64,000 nt of DNA, taken from the NCBI RefSeq assembly GCF_037975245.1, contig NC_092562.1, positions 16,850,021 through 16,914,020 on the forward strand, written 5' to 3'. The notes beneath the pieces were generated by a model. The model searched no databases. It was not told the DNA's origin and was given only the letters and a program-made list of their open reading frames with translations. Numbering within the stretch: the first letter of the stretch is position 1; every line of letters starts with the position of its first letter. Source of the DNA: Apostichopus japonicus. Taxonomy: Eukaryota; Echinodermata; Holothuroidea; Aspidochirotida; Stichopodidae. The translations under genes and the position numbers were made by a program. Shown here piece after piece: positions 23,511 to 35,643 of this stretch.

Positions 23511-24325
23511 AACAAAACTTATTTCTTGACCAAAAATGACCATTATCGCTTTTTCAAATTCGAAAAAATCCTTAGTAAGAGCAAAAAACCCTTAAAAAAT
23601 ATACATTTTCAGTTTTCCGAAAAATCATTCTATAGTTATATAGGGATTTAGTATGATAGTACCAGAAAATAGACGAAACAAAGTTTCACGGGGCATATGT
23701 CCACGGTAACAAAACAAAACTTATTTCTTGACCAAAAATGACCATTATCGCTTTTTCAAATTCGAAAAAATCCTTAGTAAGAGCAAAAAACCCTTAAAAA
23801 ATATACATTTTCAGTTTTCCGAAAAATCATTCTATAGTTATATAGGGATTTAGTATGATAGTACCAGAAAATAGACGAAACAAAGTTTCACGGGGCATAT
23901 GTCCACGGTAACAAAACAAAACTTATTTCTTGACCAAAAATGACCAGTAACATTCTATCGCTATTTCAAATTCGAAAACATCCTTAGTAAGAGCAAAAAC
24001 CCTTAAAAAATATACATTATCAGTTTTCCGAAAAATCATTCTAGTTAGGGATTTAGTAATAGTGGCCTACCAGAAAATAGACGAAACAAAGTTTCACGTG
24101 ACATAAGTCCACGGTAACAAAACTTATAAGTTCTTTGACCAAAACCAATTATTAATACATTTTGCCACTTTTTCAATTTCGAAAACATCCTAAATTCGAG
24201 CAAAAAGCCTAAAAATATGTTTCTTTCAAAATTAAATTATTCGAGTCATAGAGGGATATAAGGGCCTATAAATAGTACCAGAGACCAGACGCTCCCCTTT
24301 CACGTGGTAAAAGTCCACTGGTCGA
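23511..24325. repeat. Four tandem copies of a ~202-bp repeat upstream of ATG4
   Basis: The anchor AACAAAACTTATTTCTTGACC recurs at 23511, 23713, 23915 and (diverged) 24116, in steps of 202, 202 and 201; the anchor begins again in degraded form near 24317. Copies 1 and 2 look identical by eye, copy 3 has small indels and copy 4 is strongly diverged, a gradient from ATG4-proximal to distal. Confidence 0.9.
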
Positions 24326-24954
24326 TAACAAAGCTTCTTCTGCCAAGAAACCTGTTTTCCAATCTCATATAGTTTCAGATTATGTTGAATTACTGAACTC
24401 CTCAACGCGAAGTGTGCATTTGTAGTATTTTTGGGGTTTACCGGGAAAGTTAGTCCCTTTGTTTACCAAGTATACTTGGGGAGGATGTTTTCGGATGTGA
24501 AATAGCGGTAAATGTTGAAGTCCACTTTTTGTTTTTTAAGAGATAACTTTTGTTACCGATAACAGCTCTAAATGACAAAGAGGAGTCTCTCGTCTTTCTT
24601 CCGGTACTACTTTGGTCTCTCACAAACCCTTCCATGGCTCAAATTATTAAATTTTGTAAAAAATCCCATATTTTGCATCCCATTTATACCTCGAATCTAA
24701 GATTTCCACCATAAAATATCGGCATCTCAAATTCTTCAGAACTCCTTAAACCGGCTGCCGACATTTAGACCCCCCCCCCCCCCACATGGGCTGGCTAAGA
24801 AGGAAATAAAATTTTAACGGTATATCACGATTTGAAATATTATAGTTAAAATCCCGATTACATTTTGCTGTTGTAGTTCTTTCGAATCTCAATCACACCA
24901 TAATTTAATCTATAGTGTAAAACTTAAGAAACATTCGCTTGTTGGTCAGTATAC
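24326..24954. other. Intergenic, nothing recognised
   Basis: AT-rich sequence with a C homopolymer near 24770. A 61-codon minus-strand frame at 24450-24635 has no recognisable similarity. Confidence 0.6.
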
Positions 24955-24962
24955 CGATTCAC

Positions 24963-26943
24963 CAGAGTTGTCAACAAGTCCCTAGCTGCAAGTCTCAAGT
25001 CAAGTCTCAAGTCTTTTACCAGCAAGTCTCAAGTCAAGTCTCAAGTCACCTTGAAAATTTTGAGCGAGTCTCAAGTCAAGTCTCAAGTCTTTGGAGGTCG
25101 AGTCTCGAGTCAAGTCTCAAGTCCCTATGAGCAAGTCCCAAGTCAAGTCTCAAGTCTTTGAAGTTTGAATACAATGATGCAGGCTACGAATAATGTAACA
25201 GTGTTCCAGGAATTATGTGGTATAAATTAAACAGCCGAATAGCAAAACCGGGGCACACGCCACGGAACAAATTGCCTCAAAATTTGCTAGCCACTGTTTT
25301 ATTGAAAAAGGCCAACTTTCAGCCAAACAGCAGCCCTGGATGGAATATTCAACCAAGCCAATGGTAGTTATGGTAACGCCTGTAGTCGTCGTTGGGCGCT
25401 CGTAATTCGAGCGTACACGCAGGGCCGTCTTAACGCATGGGCCCACTGGGCCCTGGCCCAGGGCCCCGCGATGTCAGGGGCCCCGCAATCACAGTAACCC
25501 CGTGTCTTAATCTGGGAGGAAAACTTATTGAATAGGCCATTATGCCTGATTGAATTCGATACTTGACAACTTGTGACGAGAGTTGGTGAAACACTTGAGA
25601 GTTTGACATTAAATATTCAAATCTGAGTTGGCAACCCTGGAATATACAATGCCCCGAAGGCTTACACAGAGAAACTGTTACTCCGTAACTATAAGAAAGA
25701 GGAAATTGCCTCAGCCACGAAAGGCATAAAATTTGAAAACCGTGGGCAATACCTCACTACCAAACCTAAACAAAAGTAACCACCACTTGTGTTCAAGCTC
25801 ACCTTTACACCACATATCAAAACCACGCATTTGAAAAAAAAAACACTTTAGAAACATTGGCACTTAATCTCGCAACACGCAACAATTATCCAAACTGTTT
25901 CCAAAAGAACCGATTCTAGCCTATACAATAGGGCCCAAAATCTCAAAGATTTACTTGTTAACTCAAGGTTTCATACTAACGAAGAATCAGCTGACACTCA
26001 AGGTTCACACGAAGCTCTTTTAGATGCTCTTATAGCTGCACCATGAGTCCATAAAAACTTGTGCACAGAAAATAGATGCATTTTGAGAATGAGACGCCCA
26101 GGCCGAATATAAAATATTCAAAGGCTACTACTGATGAAGCTCCTCCTATGAAGTTTGAAAGCAGAAACCGGTCTAGTTGGTCATAAGAACCTACGCTAGT
26201 CTCTCCTACTATTAACAGTACACTCAATTCACCTAATAGGTGCAATTATGTTTCACCATGAGGAGCATGCTATAAGTTCATGTTCCTCGGGCCCTCCCTT
26301 AAAAATAATTCATGTTCTTGGCGACTACGTTGCGTTAGATAGTGTAAAACCGCCTACACCTCCCTCTCAGTTGAAAGACTCAACATAAGGGTGTTACAAA
26401 TGGTAAGTCCAGTATTGTTAGGGAAGGGATGGAGGGCAACTGGAAGATTTCTCTTCTATAATGTATTTCATTTTTTAGATATATGTTATTCAGCTAAAGG
26501 TTTATTCTTTATGCGCGACATAGGGAGGGGTGGTAAATGCAGGCATGTCTATGCTTGAGCGATTGTCAAGGATGTCAATATTTCACGCAACTTTTTTCGA
26601 ACTCACTTGATTGACGGGCCCCGCTCCATTGCCGGGCCCAGGGCCCGGTGATCACTTAAGACGGCCCTGCGTACATGAAACCATAATTATTTATTATCGA
26701 TATCAACTTATGAAGTTATTTAATGATTAGAAAATTTAAATACAAACAAGTCTCTAGTAGAAAAACCGAGTCTTTTGAAGGCAAGTCTCAAGTCAAGTCC
26801 CAAGTCTTTGCTAACTTTTTGGGCAAGTCTCAAGTCAAGTCCCAAGTCTCTGACAGCCGAGTCTCGAGTCGAGTCTCAAGTCCTAAAATTTGCGACTCGA
26901 GTCGGACTCGAGTCCGAGTCCCTGACTCGAGTCCCCAACTCTG
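24963..26943. mobile_element. hAT-type element with AAGTCTCAAGTC arrays, split by a nested hAT element
   Basis: The ends CAGAGTTG and CAACTCTG are exact inverse repeats. The perfect 8-bp duplication CGATTCAC lies at 24955-24962 and 26944-26951. Both arms (24980-25160 and 26745-26935) consist of tandem CAAGTCTCAAGT / GAGTCTCGAGT units. About 720 bp is its own sequence; the rest is the insert 25420-26669. Repetitive short ORFs (KSQVKSQV, QVSSQVSS) are by-products. Confidence 0.9.
25420..26669. mobile_element. Nested hAT-type element (1.25 kb)
   Basis: The ends CAGGGCCGTCTTAA and TTAAGACGGCCCTG are inverse repeats. Flanks CGTACACG (25412-25419) and CGTACATG (26670-26677) form an 8-bp duplication with one mismatch. 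GC-rich palindromes (GGGCCCACTGGGCCC) sit inside the ends. The interior has no long ORF, so it is non-autonomous. Confidence 0.88.
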
Positions 26944-26951
26944 CGATTCAC

Positions 26952-28036
26952 TGAGATTACCTATTGGATCACGTTGTTTATGGTTTTTTTCATTAATAAA
27001 TGACTTATACACCACCGGAGACTCCCCGGAGAGGAACATTTTTCAACTTTAATATGGTGGTATTATGGGCTCTCAAATCGCTCCACATCTCGAGTTATTT
27101 TACATTTCGATCATAAAGGTATCATATTTAACAGCATGTAAATTTATCGGTCAGGTATTGGAGGTTACTTTTGGTGTAAAGTTAGTTTTGCCAATGTAAA
27201 ATCAATAACACGGAATGTCTTAGCTCCACATTGGTAATATTTTTAGGTTTGCATCCTCTCAGAAATTACTCGAATTATGAACGTTTAAAAAAGACAAAAT
27301 TACAGCGGATCTCGTTATTAGTGTCTGCTGACCTTTAACCCAGGAAGGATCTGTAAGGGCCGTTGGTGCCTTTTGTCGTAGCGTACTTACCACAATGGCT
27401 AACCGTGCGCAACGCTTAGTTATACACCACAGCTCTATATGCGACTCTGGTATACACCAATTGCTTCTGTTATTGTCTGCTGCTGTTAGTGGCTGTTCTT
27501 ATTTGCTGCTAGCTTCAACCCGGTTTTTGTTCGGTAAAGCTTATGTGTGGTATTAGTGACCAAAATACCGAACCAAAGAAATAGCTAGTGTTGTTGAAAA
27601 AGGCCAAACAATGAAGGAGCTCCGTTTAGCCTGAGCAGCCGTGCGCAAACCTTTAGCACACGTCCCATGAAACAGCTGTGGCATCCTTCTTAAGACACTA
27701 ACTAGGGTCGACCTCCAACGCCCCTCCTCCGCCGTTTTCACTTTTGCCATTCCCGAGTTCCCGGCTCAGGAGGACCTCCATCCCCAATTCCACAACAACA
27801 ACACCAACCCAATTTTCTTTTTTATATATATACTTTGAATGTTCAAATCCACTTTTGGTAGATTCATTCAGTCTGTGTTCAGCAGTATATAAACTCTCCA
27901 TGCACGGGAGCGCTATAAGCAGTTTTTTTTTAATATGTAGTCCTTTCCCAGATAAATTCTGCTGTCATGATGACAGGCGGGATCCATTGTATGGGTTCGT
28001 CACATATTCTATCGGTTACACTGCGAAAATTGCTTA
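26952..28036. other. Intergenic, nothing recognised
   Basis: No repeat or coding signal beyond short open frames. Confidence 0.6.
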
Positions 28037-28044
28037 TCTTAATA

Positions 28045-28426
28045 CAAGGGCGTAGGAACCGGGGGGGGGGGGGGGCTGGGGGGCGCCAGCCCCCCCCAGT
28101 GAAAAATGTGGAGGGGCGGAAGTATCATTCCGCCCCCCCCCCGCTTCGCAAGTCAGAAAACCCCTTTTTCATTTCCAAATGAGAAAAAAATCTCATTTGG
28201 AGCACCAAATTGCATCTAAGGCCAGGTGAAAATGCAAAAATATATACAAAATGGAGTGGGTGGGTTGAAGTATGCTATATTGCACCAAATTGCATCTGAG
28301 GCCACCTGGAAATGCAAAAAAATTCCAAAGGGGAGGGGGACACCCCCTCCCCTTAGACCCCTCCCCCAGGCCGGCCATCAGTCTTCAGCCCCCCCCCCCA
28401 CTCAAAAGTTCCTTCCTACGCCACTG
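28045..28426. mobile_element. hAT MITE, copy 1 (382 bp)
   Basis: The inner terminal repeats GGCGTAGGAA and TTCCTACGCC are exact. TCTTAATA is duplicated at 28037-28044 and 28427-28434. It carries a CCAAATGAGA...TCTCATTTGG hairpin, a GGGGGGCGCCAGCCCCCC palindrome and the phrase GGGGAGGGGGACACCCCCTC. The copy at 35644-36014 is the same family in reverse orientation. Confidence 0.93.
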
Positions 28427-28434
28427 TCTTAATA

Positions 28435-30120
28435 GATATATATAATAAGGTAACCCTGAGCAATTTGCCCTATAAGGACTACACTTTTAACTCGGTTCCC
28501 TGAATCATTGTTCAAGTTATGAAATGAATTTGAAGCCACTTAATTTACATCAATGAATTGGTCTAGAACTCTAGATGTTGCAGACCAAACGGAAGCACCG
28601 GATAGAAGAATAACGAACGAAAGTCTTGTCAGCGATTTGTAATTAAAATAGGCAGCTGCAAAATTCACACATCTTCGGCCGCTACCTGGTTGGAGAATTT
28701 ATGAGCGACGTCCCTAATTATACCTGTGCCTCAACATATATGTTCCCTAAATCTACAACGAGACTACCATCTGGCAATATTTTTCTTTTGCAGAAAAGTA
28801 CATACTACGTGTATTGCGTAATTAATGAGATGTGTAAAATATCTCTAAAACCTGCACACACAAAAATGTTTGTAAGTATGCTATACTGACGGTATTTGAT
28901 ATTTGTTGAAAACAAATATTCTTTGTTAGCTGCAAAAGATTGCATCATTTCGCATCAATTTCAAAGTTGCAGGTGGCAAGTTGAGAAAGCAAACAGTTTT
29001 GGGGAGGGTGTAAAACTGTTGGAAGTACAAAAACGCCAGAAGGTGTAGCATTTTCTCAGACTAATCTTACCCAAATAAAAGAAACCTGGACGAAAGGGAG
29101 ATACCATCCTTTTTTTAACGTAGCTGGGTGTTAGGTAGGAGCAACACGACTGGAGATAGACCCCCCCCCCGCCCCTCCCACTTGGCGGTACCACTGGTTG
29201 CGAGCCGTGCGGAGAAAGAGAGAGGTGGAGGGAGAATCTGGCAGTATAAACGGCCTCCTGTCACGCGAGGATTTCTTTCCCAGTTTTCGATGAATGAAGG
29301 CTAGCATGTGAACTGGGAATTGTTTACTAACTTCTAGTATAAATAAAATCAGCCAATACGTAGTTTAGCCTGCTCAAGATGGTTAGGTCGGATCACTTGT
29401 GAAAACTGTCGATGCATACGTGTGAGGGAAAGGAAATGCATATGTGTATGCACGAAAATCCACATATGTGCTTCGCAGTTTCAAGTTTAAGGCGCTATTT
29501 CAATATTTGAACATTTCATCACAATATACGAGTTCTTCAGTTGACAGTTCTTGCAAAGTTCGCACGGCGAACTGGTGAACTATAGGAAAGGGCGTTCCCT
29601 ATAGCTGGCTATATCAGTTCAATCCATATGCCTACGTTTCGGAGTTCTGGTACTCCATTTGCCTGGTTGGAGACGAGACGGTAGGGCACATAGCTATTTC
29701 AGTGCCATGCTACCCCACCTCACATAATGACTGAGCATATAGGAGCCTACACTATATTTTGTGCTAATATAGGTACAGGGCGGGTGAAGAAGGAATCGTC
29801 ACTCTACTTTAGAATTTTCAGCATAAAATAGACGGCAAAAACAACACATATCAGTCAGCTCTAATCAACGTCTATGTTGTCATCCATCAAGTTGTATTGT
29901 CTTAAGAATATGCTAATTTAGCGTCACGTGAGGCAGGCTAACAGTTACAGTTAGCTCAAGTTCTAACTTACGTTCGATGAAGCTGATCGAAGGAGCACTA
30001 TTTTTACCATCTTTATTGTATATTCAATTCAGCAATGATCTCGCTCCCAAAGGTTTAACAAGTATCACTGCCATTTTCAGTGATTAACTAACATATTTCA
30101 TCCATGGACAACACCAGTGG
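28435..30120. other. Intergenic, nothing recognised
   Basis: No coding signal, RNA gene or recognisable element was seen; a C-rich run occurs near 29160. Confidence 0.6.
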
Positions 30121-30149
30121 TACATTGAAAAATAACGAAAAACAAAAGA

Positions 30150-30307
30150 TGAGGCTTAACAATCGGGTTCGAACTTCGATACCCGGCCGGTTCAAAATTT
30201 GAGTTAAAATGTTGAATTAGAAGCCACACGACATGTAAGTTGTAATCCGTAAGCTCTTGCAGGTTTCTCCCACATTTGTGGTCGCTTAAGCGTCGTAAAA
30301 ATAACTG

Positions 30308-30372
<65 letters not shown>
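30150..30372 (+). repeat. SINE-like 3' part with (TTA)n tail
   Basis: ATCGGGTTCGAACTTC near 30165 resembles a Pol III B box. About 140 bp later comes GTCGCTTAAGCGTCGT and then a pure (TTA)n tract from ~30308 to 30372, a common SINE tail design. No A box or target duplication could be fixed. Confidence 0.4.
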
Positions 30373-30373
<1 letters not shown>

Positions 30374-30475
30374 AGATATATTTTTCGTCCCTTATATAAC
30401 GCAATCACCGGTTACTCATGTTCCAAAAATCGATCCCTCCAATACCCGGGCCCTCCCCCACACACACATATCTAC

Positions 30476-31390
30476 CAGGGGCGTAGCGAGCGGGGGGTGT
30501 GGGGGGGTGTCACACCCCCCCCAATAATTTGGTCGCTGTCGGCAAATTTTGGGTCTGTCGGCAAAAGGAGAAAAGGTGAAGAGAGCGGAAGGGGAAGAAA
30601 GAAGGAAAGCTGAATAGAGAAAAGGAGAACGGGAGCTTCTTCCGTGCCAAATTTGACTTAAAATATGCACCAGATTGCATCTAAGGACGTTTCAAAACTA
30701 AAAATTTTCCAAAGGGGAGGGGTAGACCCCGTACCCTTAGACCCCTCCCCCATTTCAGTCACCACTTCCAGATCCGTCGGCAAATCAAATTTGACTTAAA
30801 ATATGCACCAGATTGCATCTAAGGACGTTTCAAAACTAAAAATTTTCCAAAAGGGGAGGGGGACACCCCCTCCTCTTACACCCCTCCCCCATTTCAGTCA
30901 CCACTTCCAGATCCGTCGGCAAATCAAATTTGACTTAAAATACACACCAGATTGCATCTAAGGACGTTTCAAAACGAAAAATTTTCCAAAAGGGGAGGGG
31001 GACACCCCCTCCCCTTAGACCCCTCCCCCATTTCAGTCACCACTTCCAGATCCGTCGGCAAATCAATTTGACTTAAAATATGCACCAGATTGCATCTAAG
31101 GACGTTTCAAAACTAAAAAATTGCCAAAGGGGAGGGGGACACCCCCTCCCATTAGAACCCCCCCCCCATTTCAGTCACCACTTCCAGATCCGTCGGCAAA
31201 TCAAATTTGACTTAAAATATGCACCAGATTGCATCTAAGGACGTTTCAAAACTAAAAAATTGCCAAAGGGGAGGGGGACACCCCTCCCCTTAGACCCCTC
31301 CCCCATTTCAGTCACCACTTCCAGATCCGTCGGCAAATCAAATTCTCCACACCCCCCCCCCCCAACAAAAACCCCTTCGCTACGCCCCTG
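30476..31390. mobile_element. hAT-type element with five internal ~138-bp tandem units (915 bp)
   Basis: The ends CAGGGGCGTAGCGA and TCGCTACGCCCCTG are perfect 14-bp inverse repeats. ATATCTAC is duplicated at 30468-30475 and 31391-31398. Inside, units beginning ATTTGACTTAAAAT start at 30651, 30789, 30928, 31066 and 31205. Each contains GATTGCATCTAAGG and GGGGAGGGGGACACCCC, words shared with the MITEs at 28.0 and 35.6 kb, so the families are related. Confidence 0.93.
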
Positions 31391-31398
31391 ATATCTAC

Positions 31399-32995
31399 CT
31401 TTCTCGTTCTCATTCCTGAGGATCGATGTAGCCCATACTCATCCCAAGACGCTAACCAATTTCCTAGTACAACGAAAAGTTAAACTTCCTCACATCGATA
31501 TGTATGATATACCGGCCCCTACTTTTGTTATTTTGAGAAAAGCTTTCGAACGATATTGATGGCCCACTTGAACCCACTTGTTACCATTTTATTATAACCT
31601 TGTATGAAGCAGAGGTTTGTATGAACGCCATATATGTAGCGCCGTGTAACTGAGTAGGGTATTTTCCTTGTGCAGAGAACCGCGAACTTATTAGGCTACG
31701 CAGTGTCATATAAACCTATACCAAAGGACACGACAAAAGCTTTGTTTGGTTTTATATGCCACAATAGCGCGTTTAACAACAAAGCTAAGACATGGCATAG
31801 GAGAATTAACCGATATTGATATAGACGTAGGGCTGTACTGCCGCCTAAACGAGCGACCTCCTGTAGACAATAATAGCAATTACGGCAACGTAAGCCTACA
31901 TATGCCTGTACGTTGCGGTGTTGCAATCAGCGACAGATACCCGCCATGTTGGAATATTGAACTGTCGTCGAGTTTTTATATCATTTTTATATAGCGTTTG
32001 CAAAGATGTGGAATTCTCATTTTCGTTTATTAGACCAGCCATGTGCTTCTTCACACTGAAAAGACTTCACCGTTATTATCCAAATAGCCTTACTACAGGA
32101 CTACTTGCTAGAGCTGAACTTAACAATGAGGCATAGGTTATTACGCAAGGGAGTTTGGAGAAGGGTAGGTAAAGAAATTAATAACGAAGATAGCAGTGTA
32201 TGTTAATATGCCGCAGTGTTCTAATTATGTTCGAAGGGAGCAACATACATCGATAGTTACGACTCGCTGGTATGAGTTATAACGCACAGTATGCTGTATG
32301 CTAAACTATTATTGTCAGCTTTCTATATAGCCTATACGTTCACATGCTTGTGTAGGTTTAGATTATTTCGTAGTTCTGAGGCGACAGATATATTAAAATG
32401 TTACATGCCGTTTACGTATGTCCGTCTAATGTGTAGAGATTAGAATGCACTTGAACCAAGCATACAGCTTAATTGTATAGCTTCACTCAACCTTGAAAAC
32501 ATGGTGGAACTGAATTAATATAAAGGATCCTTAGGGATTAACGTCTCGCTTGACAGAAAAGGCTACAAATGGAAAGGGGAAAAATGATAGCTGTAGTAAC
32601 CGGGTGAGTGGCATCAGTGCCCCACTTTGAAAAGTGTGGAGAAACACTAATTTAAGGGGAAACAGTTGTGGGATAAACTAATCGAAATTATGGTAGGCTA
32701 TATGAATTTTTAAATACAATTTTGACGTGGTATCTCAATATTTATATCGGCACAAAATTAATAATAATAATAAATCGAAACTTTGAAGAAATGTATTCGA
32801 AATCTTGATAGGCTTATGAAATGGTCGTATAATTTTGCCGATGAGAAGTCAAAATTCCCATTGTCCTTTGTGGGCCACTGTAGCATTTAAAAAGCAAACT
32901 TATTCTTCTTGTTCTAGTGAAAATCCCAAACCTCGTCGGTCCCCCCCCCCCACCACCCTTACCTCAAAACTTACTGATTTTTTTCATTTCTTCAG
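31399..32995. other. Upstream region of the fucosyltransferase
   Basis: It must contain any 5' UTR exon and promoter of the gene at 32999. I see no firm TATA box or exon. A splice-acceptor-like TTTTTCATTTCTTCAG ends at 32995, and a C homopolymer sits at 32941. Confidence 0.5.
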
Positions 32996-32998
32996 ATC

Positions 32999-34357
32999 AT
33001 GCGCTATCGATCTTGGAAGGTGATCCTCATATCGCTCGTCCTATTTATGTTATACCTCTTCAATCTGCACTACCAGATGTCAGAGACACAATCCCACCAA
33101 AAGATGCCATTCCTGGGAATTGATCCGTATACCTTCCTACCAGATCCAACCACCTATTTCCATTTTGAAAACACCTCCCCATCGTCCGTGCAGGGCTGCG
33201 TCAAAGAAATTCTCATATATGGCAACCTGACAGATATGAAAGGCTGGCCGGATTTATCCCATTTTTACAAATATTTTTCTCAAAGTAAGCGAAAAGACCA
33301 GGAAATATTTTACCGTTGTCATCAGCATGACTGTTTATTGAAAGTTTCATTAGGTACCACAGTCTCTCAATTCAGAGGGAAAGATGCAATCATTTTCGGC
33401 ATGTTGCCAAAAGCTTTTAAAGGGAGACTAGACCGTTTGATCAAAGAAGACCCAGAAGATGGACAGACGTGGTTTTTCTACAGTACAGAAACGCCACTGA
33501 GAATTGTCGACTGGAATGGAGACGAGAGGATCTCTGATCTAAAATATCATAAGATGATGACGTATAGGCTCGACTCGGATATCCACTTACCGTTCGCGTA
33601 TTTCCGTCGCTACAACGACAGCGAAAGATTAACCAAACTGGACCACTCTGAGGTGAATCATAAAGCAAATAAGACAAAGGAAGCTGTCTGGATGAGCAGT
33701 AATTGTCAACAAATTTACTGGCCTCGCCTTCCCATGCTGCAACGGTTACAGAGATTACTTCCGTTCGACGACTTCGGCAAATGTGGCAGCTTCCGATGTT
33801 TACCGATGAGGTCATCTCGTTGCGCCGACATTTTCAGAAAATATCATTTCTCTTTGGCGTTTGAGAATTCTGAGTGTTACGAGTATATCACCGAAAGGTT
33901 TTGGTGGTACGCTGTACAGCATGGTGTAGTACCGGTAGTATATGGGCCACCGAGGTCCGATCTGGAGATATTTGCTCCGCCAAATTCATTCATCCACGTC
34001 TCCGATTTTGATCTCGTTAAGGACCTCGCTGAACATCTGTGGGATGTCTCTCTTTCACCGGAGAAGTACAACGGTTACTTCGAGTGGAAACGAGAGGGGG
34101 AAATCGTACACAAGTTCCCACACAATATCGATACCTTATGTAATATTCTTCCACATTTAGGTAATTGGAAGGTAAAACGTTTGGGTAATTCGTCTTGGTT
34201 TAATGGATGCAGGAGACAACCGAATGAGTACATGTATAGCTCGTATGGACCGAAACAACAGAAATGGGAGTATATCCTCTGGTCCCCGTGGAACCCCAAC
34301 AGTGGACATACACTCGAGGAAGAAAAACACATACGAATGCAACTTGGTAGATTCTAA
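32999..34357 (+). CDS. Alpha-fucosyltransferase, GT10 family (type II Golgi membrane protein)
   Basis: A 452-aa intact ORF. GT10 enzymes move fucose from GDP-fucose to GlcNAc/Glc of glycans in the Golgi (alpha-1,3/1,4 linkage). The short cytosolic N-terminus is followed by a single hydrophobic anchor (residues ~7-22), then a stem with N-glycosylation sequons (N58, N76; also N206, N224, N397). The conserved GT10 nucleotide-binding block is clear: HFSLAFENSECYEYITERFW (283-302), then GVVPVVYGP (309-317) and FIHVSDF (331-337). Length fits the family. A polypyrimidine tract and CAG end three bases before the ATG, so a non-coding 5' exon is likely, leaving the whole coding region in one exon. Which acceptor glycan it uses cannot be told. 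No clear polyA signal was seen close after the stop. Confidence 0.93.
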   Translation: MRYRSWKVILISLVLFMLYLFNLHYQMSETQSHQKMPFLGIDPYTFLPDPTTYFHFENTSPSSVQGCVKEILIYGNLTDMKGWPDLSHFYKYFSQSKRKDQEIFYRCHQHDCLLKVSLGTTVSQFRGKDAIIFGMLPKAFKGRLDRLIKEDPEDGQTWFFYSTETPLRIVDWNGDERISDLKYHKMMTYRLDSDIHLPFAYFRRYNDSERLTKLDHSEVNHKANKTKEAVWMSSNCQQIYWPRLPMLQRLQRLLPFDDFGKCGSFRCLPMRSSRCADIFRKYHFSLAFENSECYEYITERFWWYAVQHGVVPVVYGPPRSDLEIFAPPNSFIHVSDFDLVKDLAEHLWDVSLSPEKYNGYFEWKREGEIVHKFPHNIDTLCNILPHLGNWKVKRLGNSSWFNGCRRQPNEYMYSSYGPKQQKWEYILWSPWNPNSGHTLEEEKHIRMQLGRF

Positions 34358-35635
34358 AAACCAATTCTCAAATACAAATGGAAGCAAAATACATGTAGGG
34401 TTCAAAGTTCTACCAATCTCAGGGCATACCCCCTCCCCTCTTCCAACATGTATAATAGTATTTTCCGTAAAATATCCGTTCAACCTTTGAGGATGTGACA
34501 TCGCAGCCCATCTAATATCTAATATTATCTAATATTAGCCAGTCTCGTGACGGATCAGAAGTTTTCTATTAGTTTTCTATGATTGCCAGAGAAACGCAGT
34601 GGTTAGAGCAAATGGTCGGGCAAAAAAATAATATCACTGTACCCAAAAGCTTGATTAATGTACATGGTACAAACCGGTACTCAAACCTTACGCCTTAATG
34701 TCCCGCATACCCGATTCGTGTAATTTATGAGTCGATTTTGTTTCTGTCGCTGGTCGGATTGAAATCTTTCGCCGGCCGGATTTGACCCACAGACAGCCTG
34801 TTGAGTAAGGGCTCTGGTAAATATTATATACTAGGGCATACAGTGATTTCCTTTTGCGTCATTGTGCACATGGAAACATGAAACAATCTTTGGCAAAATG
34901 TGCATGTTCATTGTGATATCACTTGTGCTTGAGTAAAGGGCATTCAATCCTACAATATGTTGATCATGATTCTAAAATCAATGTTTTAACAGATTAATAA
35001 TTAGTTGATTATCATACATATTTCATTCGAACGTGCAATCATACAATGTCATATGATCTTGGTCATTCCTATACTCGTATTCATGGCGCTGTCTTTCATG
35101 CAAATTTCTAAGCTTACGATGTACCATACTGTATGAGGGAAGGGTGGGGTTGGGGGGGGGGGGGGGTGGGACAAGTGGTTGAGGGTATCAATTGTTTCGT
35201 AATCAAATGACATGGAGAATCTTAAGGTATCGTATACTATGCTATGAGAGAGGTTGCTTCGTAAGCACTCAGTGATGGTTATCAATTGTGGTACGTTAAC
35301 CAAACGACCTGAGGAGGTTATAAGCTCATACGATAAGGTATTGTATTTAACGAGCGTTTGGGGCAGGTGAACCACGGGGTTATCAATTATGTGGAAACGG
35401 TAGGGAGGGGCTTGACGCTTGAAAATTTAATCTTTTAAGTTATGACAACGTCATCCAAACATGTTTGCTCTTCTTATTCTACCCCCCCCCCCCCCACAAA
35501 TGTATTTGTCCATATAATACCTGCTACCTCCTCCCTCTTGTTGGGTCAGAACTAAGTTGGCGTACAAACATGTGACATATGAGGAATCTAAATGAAGGCA
35601 TCAAAGTGAGCTGTTGTATTCTCGTACGGTACGCA
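34358..35635. other. Downstream of the fucosyltransferase
   Basis: It should include the 3' UTR. A GCAGTGGTTAGAGCA phrase near 34600 resembles a Pol III A box but no paired B box was found. Otherwise AT-rich unique sequence with a G homopolymer near 35150. Confidence 0.5.
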
Positions 35636-35643
35636 ATTGAGAG

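Noticed and set aside
24939-27052. Protein with KSQVKSQV / QVSSQVSS repeats
   Set aside because: The frames lie in the AAGTCTCAAGTC arrays of a non-coding hAT element.
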